Virus record (IMG/VR): IMGVR_UViG_3300046794_000603
Coordinates: 1 to 41,242 of that record
Length of the DNA stretch: 41,242 bases
Direction: 5' to 3' (one strand)
Source of the DNA: a virus
This document shows positions 28,383-37,886 of the stretch, piece after piece (positions within the stretch are counted from its first letter, which is position 1; every line of letters begins with the position of its first letter). The position numbers and the translations under genes were made by a program. The notes beneath the pieces are model-generated. The model ran no database searches and was not told where the DNA came from. It saw only the letters and a program-made list of their open reading frames with translations.

Positions 28383-29945
28383 TTATTCCTCGGAGTCATC
28401 CTCGGCGGCGCGCTTCTCTGAAACACCCAAGTCGATGCCCACCTTCTTAGCCTCCTCAATGGCCGCTTTCATGTCACGCGCCGTCAGCGCTCGGAGGGCC
28501 AACTTCTGATTTATCCTAGCCTGCGAATCGCTCGGCAGAGGCATGAGAGCGCCAGTGGCATGTTCCATATCCTCGGTACGCCGCATGCCTAAACCGACGT
28601 GGGCATATCCATAAACAGGTACGTTCGAGGCCTTGATGGCCTGTTCTTTCCGAGCGCCCTCGGTCCCTTGAAACAGGGCACCGGCAAGCGGGATATGACT
28701 CAATCCCGCAGTGATTCGGTCACCAACCCCGAGAGCTTCGAGCGGCTTCTTGGAGCTCTCCTCGAGCCGAGCAGCCGCCAAGTCCTCCTTGTCCGCTTTC
28801 CCTCCGGCCTTGGCGCCCCACTGCGTCGGCAATCCGGAACTCGGAGCGGCACCGCGAATGGCCATGGCGGCTTGCATGGCCTGTTCTGGCGTCCCGTATT
28901 TGCCGGTCTTGTAAAGCTCGAAGGCGCGCTTTTGGTCCTCCGGAGTGACACCCCCCGCAGAGCCGCCGACCGCCCACTTTTCCATTTGGGAGTGGGTCTT
29001 CGCCTGCTCCAACGCGATGGGGCCGGCCTGTTCTTTGGCTTTCGCCATGAGGACCGGAGAGCCTGACCTCAGCGCCTCACTTTGCATCTGCAACTTGAAC
29101 TGCTCCTGCATTTGCGCCCGCGTCGCAAGGTCGGCGGCGTCCTCGTTCCCGAACTGGGCCAACTTTTGGGCGTATAGGCCCTGAGCGGCTTCCGCCTTCT
29201 TGCCCTTCTGAGCGATGTTCGCCTTTTGCGCGTCGATATCGCGGCTGATGAATTGGTTCATCAAATCCATAGCTGGATTTCCGTGACCTGCGCCCTGGGA
29301 GAGCCCCCCAAATATAATCCCGATAACGCCCAAAGCTTTCTCGCCGACATTCTTCGAACCCCACCAATGGTCGGGGTTCACCTTCTGATCGGCCGCTTCA
29401 TCTTGGAGCCGCTTGTAATCGGCCATCTGGCCATCGAGCGCTTGTGTCCTCACTTTGCGCTGAAGGTCCTGTTCGCGCATCAACTTGCCCATGGCTTCCG
29501 CGTGTTGGTCATACACGCCCGCCATGTGTTCGTTCGCAATCCCTTGTTGGCGCGCCGTTTCCTCGGCGGCTCCGCCCATGTTCCCATAGGCGGCGTCATA
29601 CTCCGTACGGATGCCGGGGCTCACCGTACTCACGGAATGGGGACCCACCGCGCGTGCCGGAGGCGGATGCCACTGAGGAGCACCTCCCGCTTCTGGAGCG
29701 CCTCCTTCAAAGATTCCTTGCGCCCTCGGAGGAGGAGCCGCAGGCCCGGGCTTCATCGTCTGAGGCACGCCGGCGCTCTGCAAACCTCCTGAAAGCATCT
29801 GCTCCGTTGGAGAGAGTGGGGCCGCGGACGGGACGACCGGAGCTGCTACCGGAGCCGCCGCTGGTTTTCGCATTGCGCTAAGAGGCTCCGTGAGGAACCC
29901 CTGCGCCTGGAGTTGCTTCATCAGTTCCGGGTCGAGGTCGGCCAT
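28383..29945 (-). CDS. Internal virion protein (520 aa)
   Basis: Start placed at MADLDPELMKQLQAQGFL (29945), sharing one base with the previous stop (TAATG); an upstream in-frame start would overlap that gene by 100 bases. Residues 20-115 are Pro/Ala-rich, 125-330 are helical and charged with Gln-rich parts (QKANIAQKGKKAEAAQGLYA), and a hydrophobic glycine-containing segment (LGVIGIIFGGLSQGAGHG) near residue 205 could insert in membrane. Likely a partner of the 950-aa ejection protein. Confidence 0.72.
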   Translation of the reverse strand: MADLDPELMKQLQAQGFLTEPLSAMRKPAAAPVAAPVVPSAAPLSPTEQMLSGGLQSAGVPQTMKPGPAAPPPRAQGIFEGGAPEAGGAPQWHPPPARAVGPHSVSTVSPGIRTEYDAAYGNMGGAAEETARQQGIANEHMAGVYDQHAEAMGKLMREQDLQRKVRTQALDGQMADYKRLQDEAADQKVNPDHWWGSKNVGEKALGVIGIIFGGLSQGAGHGNPAMDLMNQFISRDIDAQKANIAQKGKKAEAAQGLYAQKLAQFGNEDAADLATRAQMQEQFKLQMQSEALRSGSPVLMAKAKEQAGPIALEQAKTHSQMEKWAVGGSAGGVTPEDQKRAFELYKTGKYGTPEQAMQAAMAIRGAAPSSGLPTQWGAKAGGKADKEDLAAARLEESSKKPLEALGVGDRITAGLSHIPLAGALFQGTEGARKEQAIKASNVPVYGYAHVGLGMRRTEDMEHATGALMPLPSDSQARINQKLALRALTARDMKAAIEEAKKVGIDLGVSEKRAAEDDSEE

Positions 29946-32014
29946 TACTGCGCTCCAAATCGTGTGTTGCCCATGTCGGAAGGAGCCATGCCGGCCGGCC
30001 AGCCATTTTCGCCTTGGCCCCACGCATTGCCGGGGCCGGGCGACCATTGCGGAGACCCGACAATGGCCCCCGTGTTGGGGTCTCGAAGGACCGTGTTTTC
30101 AGGTGTGTACTTGTTGGCGATGTCTTGCATGCTACTGTTGCCACCACCTTCGGGCTTCTTTTCGCCCTGGCCGGCCGCTGCCTTATTCAACTTTTGGCTC
30201 AAAGCGCCGAAGGGCCCGTCGGCTTCGGTATCCTTGACGGCTGCAACGGAAGCCGGTCCCCGCGCTTGCGCGACGGGCGTCTGAATCTGGGGCATACCGC
30301 CCGGATTGGGCGCGCCCAGCATGGGCGGCGGAGGCGCGACACCGTGCGCGCCGGGCATCTGCGCGACAGGCCCTTGCGCGGGCGGAGGAGGAGGCCCGCC
30401 AGGGGCAGCTTGCGGCGGAGGTGGGCCTTGAGGTACAACGCCAGGCGCAGGCCCTTGCGGGAACTGCGTCGCCATGGCGGAGGGGGCAGCAGTCGGAGCC
30501 TGCGGGGCGGTCTGAATGACCACCGTTGGAGCCGCCGTCGCGCCGGTTTTCTTAGCCGCTTCGTCTTTCTTGGCTTCTTCGGAACCAAGAAACATGTCGC
30601 CGTAGGAGCCGTTGGTTTGGGAGATGGGGCCCGCACCGTGTGGGGCGAGAGCTTGCTTATGTTCCCCTGCGGCAAGCGGAGAAGTCATCAGCTTCCGCAT
30701 TTCGCCGGTGGACTCGTTCTTGGCGAGGATGAAGTCGGGCTCCTCACGGAGCGTCCAACCCGCCCCGCCGCCAGGCTCCCGCAACTTGGCATCTCCGTAC
30801 ACATTACCGCGCTGGAGATTGTCAATCTTCTCGTTCAACCGCGCGACCGCGGCGAGTGCGAAGTTGGTCGCCTCCGGAACCTTCACGCCCATGCCACCGC
30901 CGGGGTAGGCCCCGACAAGCGCGGAGCCGGCGTCCGTGGACGCTAACTCCTGGGCCATGATGCCCGTGTGCTGACCACCTGCTTGGCCCATGCCCTGCTT
31001 GTACTCGTACTGGTGCGGATGCATCGCTTGCAGCGCGGTGTCGATCCCGTGGCCGCCGTCCTTGATATTGGTCTTACTTCGCTCGTCTGAAAGCATCATC
31101 GCGCCGCCGACAGCGCCAATGAGACCGCCGATGCTGTTTGAAGCATTCTTGGCATTGCTCATATTCATTTGATAGGCGTTGTTTTGGTTGTTCATTTGCG
31201 CTTGCATATTTGCATTTTGCGCGTTGAACCCGAGTTGCTCATATCCAAGCTGCGACTGTTGCCCCAACTGGTTCTGCGACTGCTGCAATTGGGCCTGCGC
31301 TTGCGCATTCCCCTGAAGCGCGTTGGCGCCTTGCATGCCAAGAGCGGCATACCCCTGTTGCTGAGCGGCCATGTTGTTCTGGGCCTGCGTGCTTTGAGTA
31401 GCGTACTGCGATTGCGCGGCTTGCATCTCCTGCGCCCGAAGCTGCGCGCTCTGATTGGCCGCTTGCTGGCCCTGCATACCATTTTGCCCGAGCGCGTTCT
31501 TCTGAGCATTCGCCATACCAGCTTGGCCCCGCGTCGAATTGGCCATCGCCATGTTCGAGTTCATAGCGGCCTCCGTGCCCTGTTGGAGCTGGGCCTGCGC
31601 CGCAGAGGGGCCGTACCCCGAAGCCGCTTGCTGCAGCTTGGACATGGCATCGTATTGGTTGTTCATCATCTGCTGATTCTGACCAGCAGCATTCCCGTAA
31701 GCAGCGCCGGCCTGCCCCATTTGGGCGTTGATGGCGTTGGTGCCCGTGTTACCTATTTGGGCCGCACCTGCCGCATTGGCCATTCGGCCTTGCTGCTGGT
31801 AGTAGTTCGTGATGCCGCCCGCGGCTTGGGGCGTGCCGCCAAAGTAGACCTGGTCCGGCGCCGACGCTTGGCCCATGATGTTTTCCATAACGCCCGGGTT
31901 GCCCTGGTTGTGGAAGGAGCCGGCCGCGCCCAATCCGCCCGTCGTCGAATCCGGATTGTAGTTCCCCGAAAAGGCGCCGTTCGCGCCGGTCCAATCCATT
32001 GTTGTCTGCGGCAT
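29945..32014 (-). CDS. Gln/Ala-rich virion protein with an internal Peptidase S74 domain (689 aa)
   Basis: Residues 95-290 are an Ala/Gln/Asn/Met-rich helical array. Residues 307-400 are a Peptidase S74 intramolecular chaperone: MLSDERSKTNIKD with S309 and K314 in the Ser-Lys dyad positions, then HQYEYK, TGIMAQEL and ALAAVARLNEKI. The last 290 residues are Pro/Gly-rich and disordered. S74 domains normally sit at the C-terminus of fibres and cut themselves off after trimerisation; here cleavage near S309 would release 380 residues. With the next two genes it forms the ejection or internal protein block. Confidence 0.78.
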   Translation of the reverse strand: MPQTTMDWTGANGAFSGNYNPDSTTGGLGAAGSFHNQGNPGVMENIMGQASAPDQVYFGGTPQAAGGITNYYQQQGRMANAAGAAQIGNTGTNAINAQMGQAGAAYGNAAGQNQQMMNNQYDAMSKLQQAASGYGPSAAQAQLQQGTEAAMNSNMAMANSTRGQAGMANAQKNALGQNGMQGQQAANQSAQLRAQEMQAAQSQYATQSTQAQNNMAAQQQGYAALGMQGANALQGNAQAQAQLQQSQNQLGQQSQLGYEQLGFNAQNANMQAQMNNQNNAYQMNMSNAKNASNSIGGLIGAVGGAMMLSDERSKTNIKDGGHGIDTALQAMHPHQYEYKQGMGQAGGQHTGIMAQELASTDAGSALVGAYPGGGMGVKVPEATNFALAAVARLNEKIDNLQRGNVYGDAKLREPGGGAGWTLREEPDFILAKNESTGEMRKLMTSPLAAGEHKQALAPHGAGPISQTNGSYGDMFLGSEEAKKDEAAKKTGATAAPTVVIQTAPQAPTAAPSAMATQFPQGPAPGVVPQGPPPPQAAPGGPPPPPAQGPVAQMPGAHGVAPPPPMLGAPNPGGMPQIQTPVAQARGPASVAAVKDTEADGPFGALSQKLNKAAAGQGEKKPEGGGNSSMQDIANKYTPENTVLRDPNTGAIVGSPQWSPGPGNAWGQGENGWPAGMAPSDMGNTRFGAQ

Positions 32015-32017
32015 GAT

Positions 32018-35000
32018 TTAGCTCCTCTGTCCGGACGGAAGGTTCATGTAGCGGCCCTGGTCTTCAACGCCGAGTTCCAATGAAATGGTGGCCCACTGAA
32101 ATCCTTGTCCTGTACTATAGCTCCCAACGGGTTGCGCGTCCGTGAGAGTTACCTGAATCGCCTTCGCTTTTTGGTTGCCGACAAGGTGTTCGACATCGAC
32201 TTGGGGGAGCCGATTAAACCCAGCAATCTGGGCGTCCGTCCAACTGCTGGCTTCCGTGTAAAATGAGGCAGGCGCATAATCAAACTGAAAGCTCAGTGTG
32301 AGCTGGGCCGGGTCGAGCCGGTCGCTCTGAATCTGAGCTCTCCAGAAACGGGCAAACCCGGCGAGCGCAGGCTTGAACCAAGCGGACGTGAAGCTCATCG
32401 TAATCCACCGCGACACGTTGCCCGCCGCGTTCATGTCGACGTAGGCGTTGGCGACCGGCACCCCCGAATTCTCCCGATAGACGCTCCCACTGTAGTCGGC
32501 CCAGTAGACGAGCGGCTGATTCGCTGTCCCGCCCGAAACGGTGCTTCCTAATCCACCGGCAATCCAGGTTGTCCGTGCCGCGCACCCATCGTTGCTGTTC
32601 ACGTAGGAGAAATGTGTGTCCGTGGACCAGCCGCCATTGATGTAGTCGTACACAAGCCGGAACCCGTCTGTCGCACCGACGATGGTATCGGTCGGAGCGA
32701 ACTCGAAGTAAACGCTCCCGTTGCTGGGGTGAACAAGGACGCCGGTGCACGTCGGGTTGAGAGCCATGATGTCCTCAACGGGCCCGCTCAAGTAGTGCAC
32801 CTGCAAATCTCTCGACAACAAATAGATTCCGCCGCCGTTGTTGGGCGCCCCGATTGGAGCGAGGAAGAAGCACCCGAGCTCCGACACTGCGATGCTGCGC
32901 TGGTCAACCGCGCCAACTGCGGAAGGAATCGGCTGCGGAGGGTTGGTGAAGTCGTTGGCCGCCCCCGTATCGAGCGGCCCATCGCCGACGACGTACTCGA
33001 TGCCGTACGAATCATTTCCCCGGCGGACGAAGATGATGAGCTTCTCATCCATAGAAGCCATGGCGGTTACCGCGCCCGTAGCATTGAAGTTCATCTGCTC
33101 GTTGAAACCGGGCGTCTCTCCGACAGTGAGCGGCTTCGAGGGCCACACGAGAGTCGGTTCGTCGCACCCGCCAAGAAGCCAGCGGTTCTTATGCGTGATG
33201 CAAATCTTAGCGCTGCCGGGGTTGTAGTTGTCGAGCACTCCACCCGTCGTATAGAGGAGCGGGTTCGTTGTCTTCAATGCAATACTTCCGTTGTCAAGAT
33301 ACGTGATAGTGCCGACATCGGTCCTGTTGTCGATGCTATCGAACTTGTAGTAAATGGTTCCCAGATTCGCCGTCCGGTAGATGACTATTTTCACCAGCTG
33401 AGACAGATTTTGGAACACGGAGTTGCTTGTCCCCACAACGGTGGGCGCATTTCGCTGGCGCCACGTAGAGCCCAGCGTCGGGATGACGATGCTCACGTTT
33501 TGCGCCGCGGGCACCACGTTGACAGGTGGTGACGTCGCGCTTCGGTGCAAGTTGCCAATGGCGTCCGTCCACTCGTAGCAGATGATGTAGCTAAATGTGC
33601 CGGTGAGGGCGCCGCCTCCAACTAATGTCGGTGTGCACTCGGGGTACCACATGAATCCCATTTCTGCGGGCGTCTGCTCGTCATATGTAAATGGCGCGCC
33701 CGACGACAGGCCCGCAAGATTGGAGCCGGCGATGGTTCCACCGAAATACCTATTCCACGCGTTGAAGTCGAACGTTTGGATGAACATCCCTACACTCGTA
33801 AACGTCTGATTGATGTAGACCACTGTCGCCAATGTGGTGGCATTCACCAGCACCAGCTTCGGGACGGAGACACTTCCGCCAGGCCCCGTATCCCCGGCGC
33901 TTACACCCAGCGACTTGGCCAGTCGAGGTGCTATGGTTGTCACCAATCGCCCCGGTGCGTTGCCCGCCACGCCATCTCTTGTAAAGGGAACAGCTCCTGC
34001 GCCAAACCAGTCAAAGCAGCAGAGATATTGAGTCCCCTGAAGGCTGCTGTTGGTATTTACTAGTGCGTAGCACCGTTGCCCCTCTGGTGTTTGCACCACC
34101 TGCGGCTTCGAGCAGAGCATCACGCCGAACATCCGTCGCAATGCGCCGACAGTGTTGCTCACGCCCGCGGCGGAGTGGAGTTGCTGCGCTGTAACGTTGT
34201 TTCGGTAAGGTGGGCTACCGCCGGCCGTGTATTCCGTCCAAAACACGACGGCATCCGACGCACTCACGCGCGCAATGCCGATTTGGGCGAATCCAACGTT
34301 GTTACCATCACTATTTAGGGCTACGGGGTTCCAGGCGATGTTGCTGTTGTCGTTGAACCCATACTCTTCCCACGTGTGACCGCCACCGCCATTCAAGATG
34401 CTGTAAGCAACCCAGCAATTCTCGGTGTTATACCCAAGAATACCGATTGAGAGCGGCGCGCCCGCTGTAAGGGGCGTCTTTGAGAATCCGCCCGCTCCGG
34501 CAAGAGTAGCGGCTGTAATCTTACTGAAAAGAACATTCCCGCCTTTGAAATACGCGACCAAAAAACGTGTTGGGTCGTTGACCATGGCCGTCAGGTCAAA
34601 CAGCGAAAACGCCGTCGCCATCGGGTTGTCAAACAGGACGGGCACACTCCAACCCGCTGGGATGTTCGTCAAATCAATCTTCGAAAGATAGAGCCCAAGT
34701 ACGCCCCCAGGGAACCGCATGAAAGCGGCGATGGCCAGATTGCCGCACACGGCCACCTTCACCACAAGGCCGGTGTCTCCGTTTCGGTCAATGGTGGACG
34801 TGTCGACCGTGGCCCCTGAAGTGGCATCGATGATGACGGCCTGAATGTTGGTCGTATTTGGAGCCACTAGGACAGGAAACACGCTCACGTAATACCCCTG
34901 CGAAGTAGTCGCGTAATCAACGTCTCCGCCAAGCCCCTGAACGGCTGCGATGGGGATTCGCACGTCGGCAACCGCTTCGGGGGCGGCATCAATTAACGTC

Positions 35001-35290
35001 CAACCCGCGCGAGAATCGGAATACGAACTAAACTTGTAGCCGTCGAACACCAGAGGAGCGCGCCCGTAGTTGACGCCGCGAACCACGTTGTTCTCGGTGA
35101 CAGTAAAGCCTTTCCCTTGCAGAGTAGAAGTAAGCTGGCGGCATCCGATACGCTTCCGAATTCCACCTTGCTTCGTCTGGCTGCAGTTGGTCATGGCGAC
35201 GGCGCCATCCGTGGCGAGTTCGCGTTGGTCCGCTTTCTGATTCAAACCGCTACTGAGGGGGGCTTCGGCGAGTACTTTACGCAGCGGCAT
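32018..35290 (-). CDS. Large beta-rich tail protein, nozzle (T7 gp12-like) candidate (1,090 aa)
   Basis: Almost entirely beta-strand and loop by eye. After a basic N-terminal stretch (SQTKQGGIRKRIGC) come many propeller-like strands, then near residue 700 HKNRWLLGGCDEPTLVWPSK...GFNEQMNFN and SMDEKLIIFVRRGNDSY. That order (an NRL..S.P... GF..NF block followed by a short self-assessment of IF values) resembles tail tubular protein B of podoviruses. It would form the tail nozzle around the DNA channel. AAAGAG 9 bases before ATG serves as ribosome site. The alternative is a general tail-hub or fibre protein. Confidence 0.65.
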   Translation of the reverse strand: MPLRKVLAEAPLSSGLNQKADQRELATDGAVAMTNCSQTKQGGIRKRIGCRQLTSTLQGKGFTVTENNVVRGVNYGRAPLVFDGYKFSSYSDSRAGWTLIDAAPEAVADVRIPIAAVQGLGGDVDYATTSQGYYVSVFPVLVAPNTTNIQAVIIDATSGATVDTSTIDRNGDTGLVVKVAVCGNLAIAAFMRFPGGVLGLYLSKIDLTNIPAGWSVPVLFDNPMATAFSLFDLTAMVNDPTRFLVAYFKGGNVLFSKITAATLAGAGGFSKTPLTAGAPLSIGILGYNTENCWVAYSILNGGGGHTWEEYGFNDNSNIAWNPVALNSDGNNVGFAQIGIARVSASDAVVFWTEYTAGGSPPYRNNVTAQQLHSAAGVSNTVGALRRMFGVMLCSKPQVVQTPEGQRCYALVNTNSSLQGTQYLCCFDWFGAGAVPFTRDGVAGNAPGRLVTTIAPRLAKSLGVSAGDTGPGGSVSVPKLVLVNATTLATVVYINQTFTSVGMFIQTFDFNAWNRYFGGTIAGSNLAGLSSGAPFTYDEQTPAEMGFMWYPECTPTLVGGGALTGTFSYIICYEWTDAIGNLHRSATSPPVNVVPAAQNVSIVIPTLGSTWRQRNAPTVVGTSNSVFQNLSQLVKIVIYRTANLGTIYYKFDSIDNRTDVGTITYLDNGSIALKTTNPLLYTTGGVLDNYNPGSAKICITHKNRWLLGGCDEPTLVWPSKPLTVGETPGFNEQMNFNATGAVTAMASMDEKLIIFVRRGNDSYGIEYVVGDGPLDTGAANDFTNPPQPIPSAVGAVDQRSIAVSELGCFFLAPIGAPNNGGGIYLLSRDLQVHYLSGPVEDIMALNPTCTGVLVHPSNGSVYFEFAPTDTIVGATDGFRLVYDYINGGWSTDTHFSYVNSNDGCAARTTWIAGGLGSTVSGGTANQPLVYWADYSGSVYRENSGVPVANAYVDMNAAGNVSRWITMSFTSAWFKPALAGFARFWRAQIQSDRLDPAQLTLSFQFDYAPASFYTEASSWTDAQIAGFNRLPQVDVEHLVGNQKAKAIQVTLTDAQPVGSYSTGQGFQWATISLELGVEDQGRYMNLPSGQRS

Positions 35291-35306
35291 TTTGAATCAC
35301 TCTTTC

Positions 35307-35780
35307 TTAGAACACATAAATATCAAATGTGCCATCAGCAGCGGATACGAGGGGGACAACCGAATCGGAGGTACTCCCGGCGCTATAAGTCGCATCAGAA
35401 AGCAGACCCGCAACGGAGGCGCGAACGATGAAGTACCCCTGCCACGGACGCCCCAATCCGTGCACTACCATTTGCGCCACGCCCGACGTGAACTTGATGC
35501 TCCTCAAGATGTTCCCGGGCACCAACTGGTTCGTACTCACCACGCCCAAGATTTGGAGGGTGGCCTCCTGCATCCGGTTCAAAATATCGTACAGTTTGGC
35601 GCTATCCGCTACATCGGCGGCCGTAAAGAAAACGCGCCGGAGCGTCACCCATGCTTTCGTGGTGATGCTCAACGGCGCGCCCGCGGGGAGCGGCTTGGCG
35701 GTTGCAGTACTGGCAGTCGTCTCCTGAGAGAGAATAGACGACGCCCGGGGCGCAGTGTTTTTTACCGGAGGCGTCGCCAT
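35307..35780 (-). CDS. Virion-associated protein (157 aa)
   Basis: Starts MATPPVKNTAPRASSILSQE four bases after the previous stop. A helical middle (ADSAKLYDILNRMQEATLQIL) lies between beta-rich parts (GYFIVRASVAGLLSDATYSA, GTFDIYVF). It resembles in style the 141-aa protein beside the tailspike, and like it sits next to a gene with the shared anchor module. Structural role inferred from position. Confidence 0.7.
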   Translation of the reverse strand: MATPPVKNTAPRASSILSQETTASTATAKPLPAGAPLSITTKAWVTLRRVFFTAADVADSAKLYDILNRMQEATLQILGVVSTNQLVPGNILRSIKFTSGVAQMVVHGLGRPWQGYFIVRASVAGLLSDATYSAGSTSDSVVPLVSAADGTFDIYVF

Positions 35781-35784
35781 GTGA

Positions 35785-36807
35785 TTAGAGTTGGTTCGTA
35801 ATGGTTACGGTAAGCGCGGAGCTGTCGGCCGCATTGATGGTGCCGGCAGCAAGAACCGCCGTCAACGTGACAGTCGCCGTGCCAAGGTTACCCGGCGTCG
35901 GAACGGCCACTAGGCAGTACATGACGGTCAACGAGGCGCCTGCGAAAGAGAGTCGCAGCGACAGGACGTTGCTCTTCACGGCGTCCAAGATGGGCACCTT
36001 GGTAATGACCAGCGCGCCCGCCGTCATCGAACCAGCAAACGTGACGCTGCGGGGGAAGAAGGAGATAGCGTTGGTGCCGATGATGGCGACGGCCGTATTG
36101 GAAACGACCCATGTAGTGCCGCTGAACGTAGTTCCCTTTGAAACGAGAATTTCCGTCTTCGGCATGACAGAGATGCCGTTGCTCCACGCACCTGCGAGGA
36201 CGGCAACGAACTTGGCGCCCGCCGCGCCAACAGCGGTGATGGTGTAGAGGCCTGCATCGGCCAAAGCTCCGGCAATCCCGCCGGGGAGGAGGAAAGTGTC
36301 GCCGACAGTCGGGGTTTGCCCGTCCGCCATTGCGCTGGTGATGGCTCCGTTCGCGTTTCCAGTGAGCGTCCCTGAAACGTTGGTATACGCCGGCAAAGCC
36401 GCGACCATGACGTAGTCGACGCCGAGCTGGAACTCGCTGGCGTTGCCGCCCTTGCTCTGCAAGTAGTTGAAGCTGTTCGCGATGCTGGATACGGAATCGG
36501 TGACCGTGACCTGCACCAGGATTCCGGCGAGACTCGAGGCGTTCGCGACTTCAGTCGAAGCCGGCATGATGACCTGCCAGCCGTTGACCATCCCCTGGAA
36601 CCAGGTGAAGGTCCGTTGGTGCAGGCCGGGATATGCCGGGCAAATGAGCTGATATTCCGCTCGGGCGATTCCGGCGGTGCTCTGGAGTGCGAAGGTGACC
36701 TGCGCGCCAGGGGTGAAAAGCCCGATGCTCGAGCCTGATGTGAGATTGACGGGTGCGCCCGGGCCGTCCTGAATGCTAATTTGGGCGTTCGTTACAGTGA
36801 GAGCCAT
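35785..36807 (-). CDS. Structural protein with the tailspike anchor module (340 aa)
   Basis: The first 120 residues (MALTVTNAQISIQDG, IGLFTPG, FALQST, YPGLHQRTFTW, NGWQVIMPAST, LQSKGGN) match the tailspike N-terminus step by step. The rest is different: beta-rich with Ala/Thr/Val strands (GATVTI-like repeats, SFFPRSVTFAGSMTAGALVI), like a short fibre or receptor-less decoy. GGAGG lies 9 bases before the ATG. Perhaps a head-tail junction fibre carrying the same docking domain. Confidence 0.75.
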   Translation of the reverse strand: MALTVTNAQISIQDGPGAPVNLTSGSSIGLFTPGAQVTFALQSTAGIARAEYQLICPAYPGLHQRTFTWFQGMVNGWQVIMPASTEVANASSLAGILVQVTVTDSVSSIANSFNYLQSKGGNASEFQLGVDYVMVAALPAYTNVSGTLTGNANGAITSAMADGQTPTVGDTFLLPGGIAGALADAGLYTITAVGAAGAKFVAVLAGAWSNGISVMPKTEILVSKGTTFSGTTWVVSNTAVAIIGTNAISFFPRSVTFAGSMTAGALVITKVPILDAVKSNVLSLRLSFAGASLTVMYCLVAVPTPGNLGTATVTLTAVLAAGTINAADSSALTVTITNQL

Positions 36808-36821
36808 TTGAAAACCTCCGA

Positions 36822-36836
36822 AGGCCAGACGGGCCT
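36822..36836 (-). terminator. Small intergenic hairpin before the anchor-module gene
   Basis: Minus strand AGGCC-CGTCT-GGCCT, a 5-bp stem with a 5-base loop in the 31-base gap after the adaptor gene. No U-run follows, and the ribosome site of the next gene is directly downstream, so it probably tunes translation or mRNA decay. Confidence 0.3.
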
Positions 36837-36838
36837 AT

Positions 36839-37588
36839 TTAGTAACCCGGCCTACCAATCCAGCCGTCATTTAGTGTTACGTCCTGCACGCGCATCGGGT
36901 TCTCCGCATCGTGCGTGACTAAGGAGCTCATGATGCGCTCCTTTTCTTCGGCCATTTGCGCACTGAGTGCGCCCACATGGTCGAATCGTTCCTGTTTCAA
37001 CACCAACTTCTTGGCCGCATCGAGAACCGCGTACTCCTCGAAATTATTGATGCCGTCGAATTGGTCTCCACCGTTCACGAGCGGTGCGAGGACCGGGTAG
37101 TACCAAAGAGTGCAGTTGAACTGCCCGCTTGGCATCGGAATCAGCTTCACGGAATCCAATGGCGCAGAAGCAACTGCACCGCTGGACTTGCCCGTGAATT
37201 GGTAGAACACCGGCTGGGAATAAATCCAACCGGGGTACCACTTGAATCGATTCCGTTCGCTCCACATGAACGGGCGTGCGCTGATAACAATCTGCTGCCC
37301 GAACGAGATGTCAATCCCCTTCCCCTTGTAGAAGTCGGAGACATTTATCAGCTGGCCGGTGCCAATCTTGTAGGTGTCGGTGTTGAGCACCGTGTTGAAC
37401 GTGACGGAACTCAAATAGTAGGGCTGGTCCTGTTGCGAAATAATCAAATCGTACAGCTTGGCCAGGCCCTTATTGATGTTATTGTCCAGTTCAGCAGCGG
37501 TGAACAGCGACGCGTTGCTCGCAACCTCCACGTTGGCCGCTTGCTTGACGCGGTCCCGCAATTCCGTGAGGGTGACGATGCTGGCCAT
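36839..37588 (-). CDS. Head-to-tail adaptor, tail tubular protein A-like (249 aa)
   Basis: The N-terminus TLTELRDRVKQAANVE...FTAAELDNNINKGLAKLYDLI is the helical start usual in podovirus adaptor proteins. A beta-rich middle (YYLSSVTFNTVLNTDTYKI, FMWSERNRFKWYPGW) and the C-terminal helices YAVLDAAKKLVLKQERFD...QMAEEKERIMSSL complete the pattern. The adaptor ring would join the portal to the nozzle. Located between capsid-associated and tail genes, as expected. Confidence 0.75.
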   Translation of the reverse strand: MASIVTLTELRDRVKQAANVEVASNASLFTAAELDNNINKGLAKLYDLIISQQDQPYYLSSVTFNTVLNTDTYKIGTGQLINVSDFYKGKGIDISFGQQIVISARPFMWSERNRFKWYPGWIYSQPVFYQFTGKSSGAVASAPLDSVKLIPMPSGQFNCTLWYYPVLAPLVNGGDQFDGINNFEEYAVLDAAKKLVLKQERFDHVGALSAQMAEEKERIMSSLVTHDAENPMRVQDVTLNDGWIGRPGY

Positions 37589-37591
37589 GAC

Positions 37592-37882
37592 CTACTCGTC
37601 GAGCGACGGGAATTCGCTCCCCGCCGCATCAGAGGGGGACATTTCCATATCGTCTTCGCCAGGGGGCGTCATGGTGAGAGAGAGCGCGCTAAACGCGTCC
37701 CTCACGCCGGCGGCGTCCTTGGCGTGAATGGCATCGAGGAGAGCTTGCGCGCTCCCCAGACCATCGTCGACACCCGGGGCCTCGACATCATCCACGACGT
37801 CGCTGTCGCCTCCGGATGATTTGCCGAGGGTGCCCCCGAGCGGGTCCGATTCAAAGATTGAACTCTTTTTCTTGGCTGCCAT
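37592..37882 (-). CDS. Acidic hypothetical protein (96 aa)
   Basis: A basic start (MAAKKKSSIF) followed by an Asp/Glu/Gly/Ser-rich, largely disordered chain with one helix (AQALLDAIHAKDAAGVRDAFSAL, residues 45-67). Ends 3 bases before the adaptor gene. Could be a head completion or scaffold-like helper; no family recognised. Confidence 0.7.
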   Translation of the reverse strand: MAAKKKSSIFESDPLGGTLGKSSGGDSDVVDDVEAPGVDDGLGSAQALLDAIHAKDAAGVRDAFSALSLTMTPPGEDDMEMSPSDAAGSEFPSLDE

Positions 37883-37886
37883 CTGA

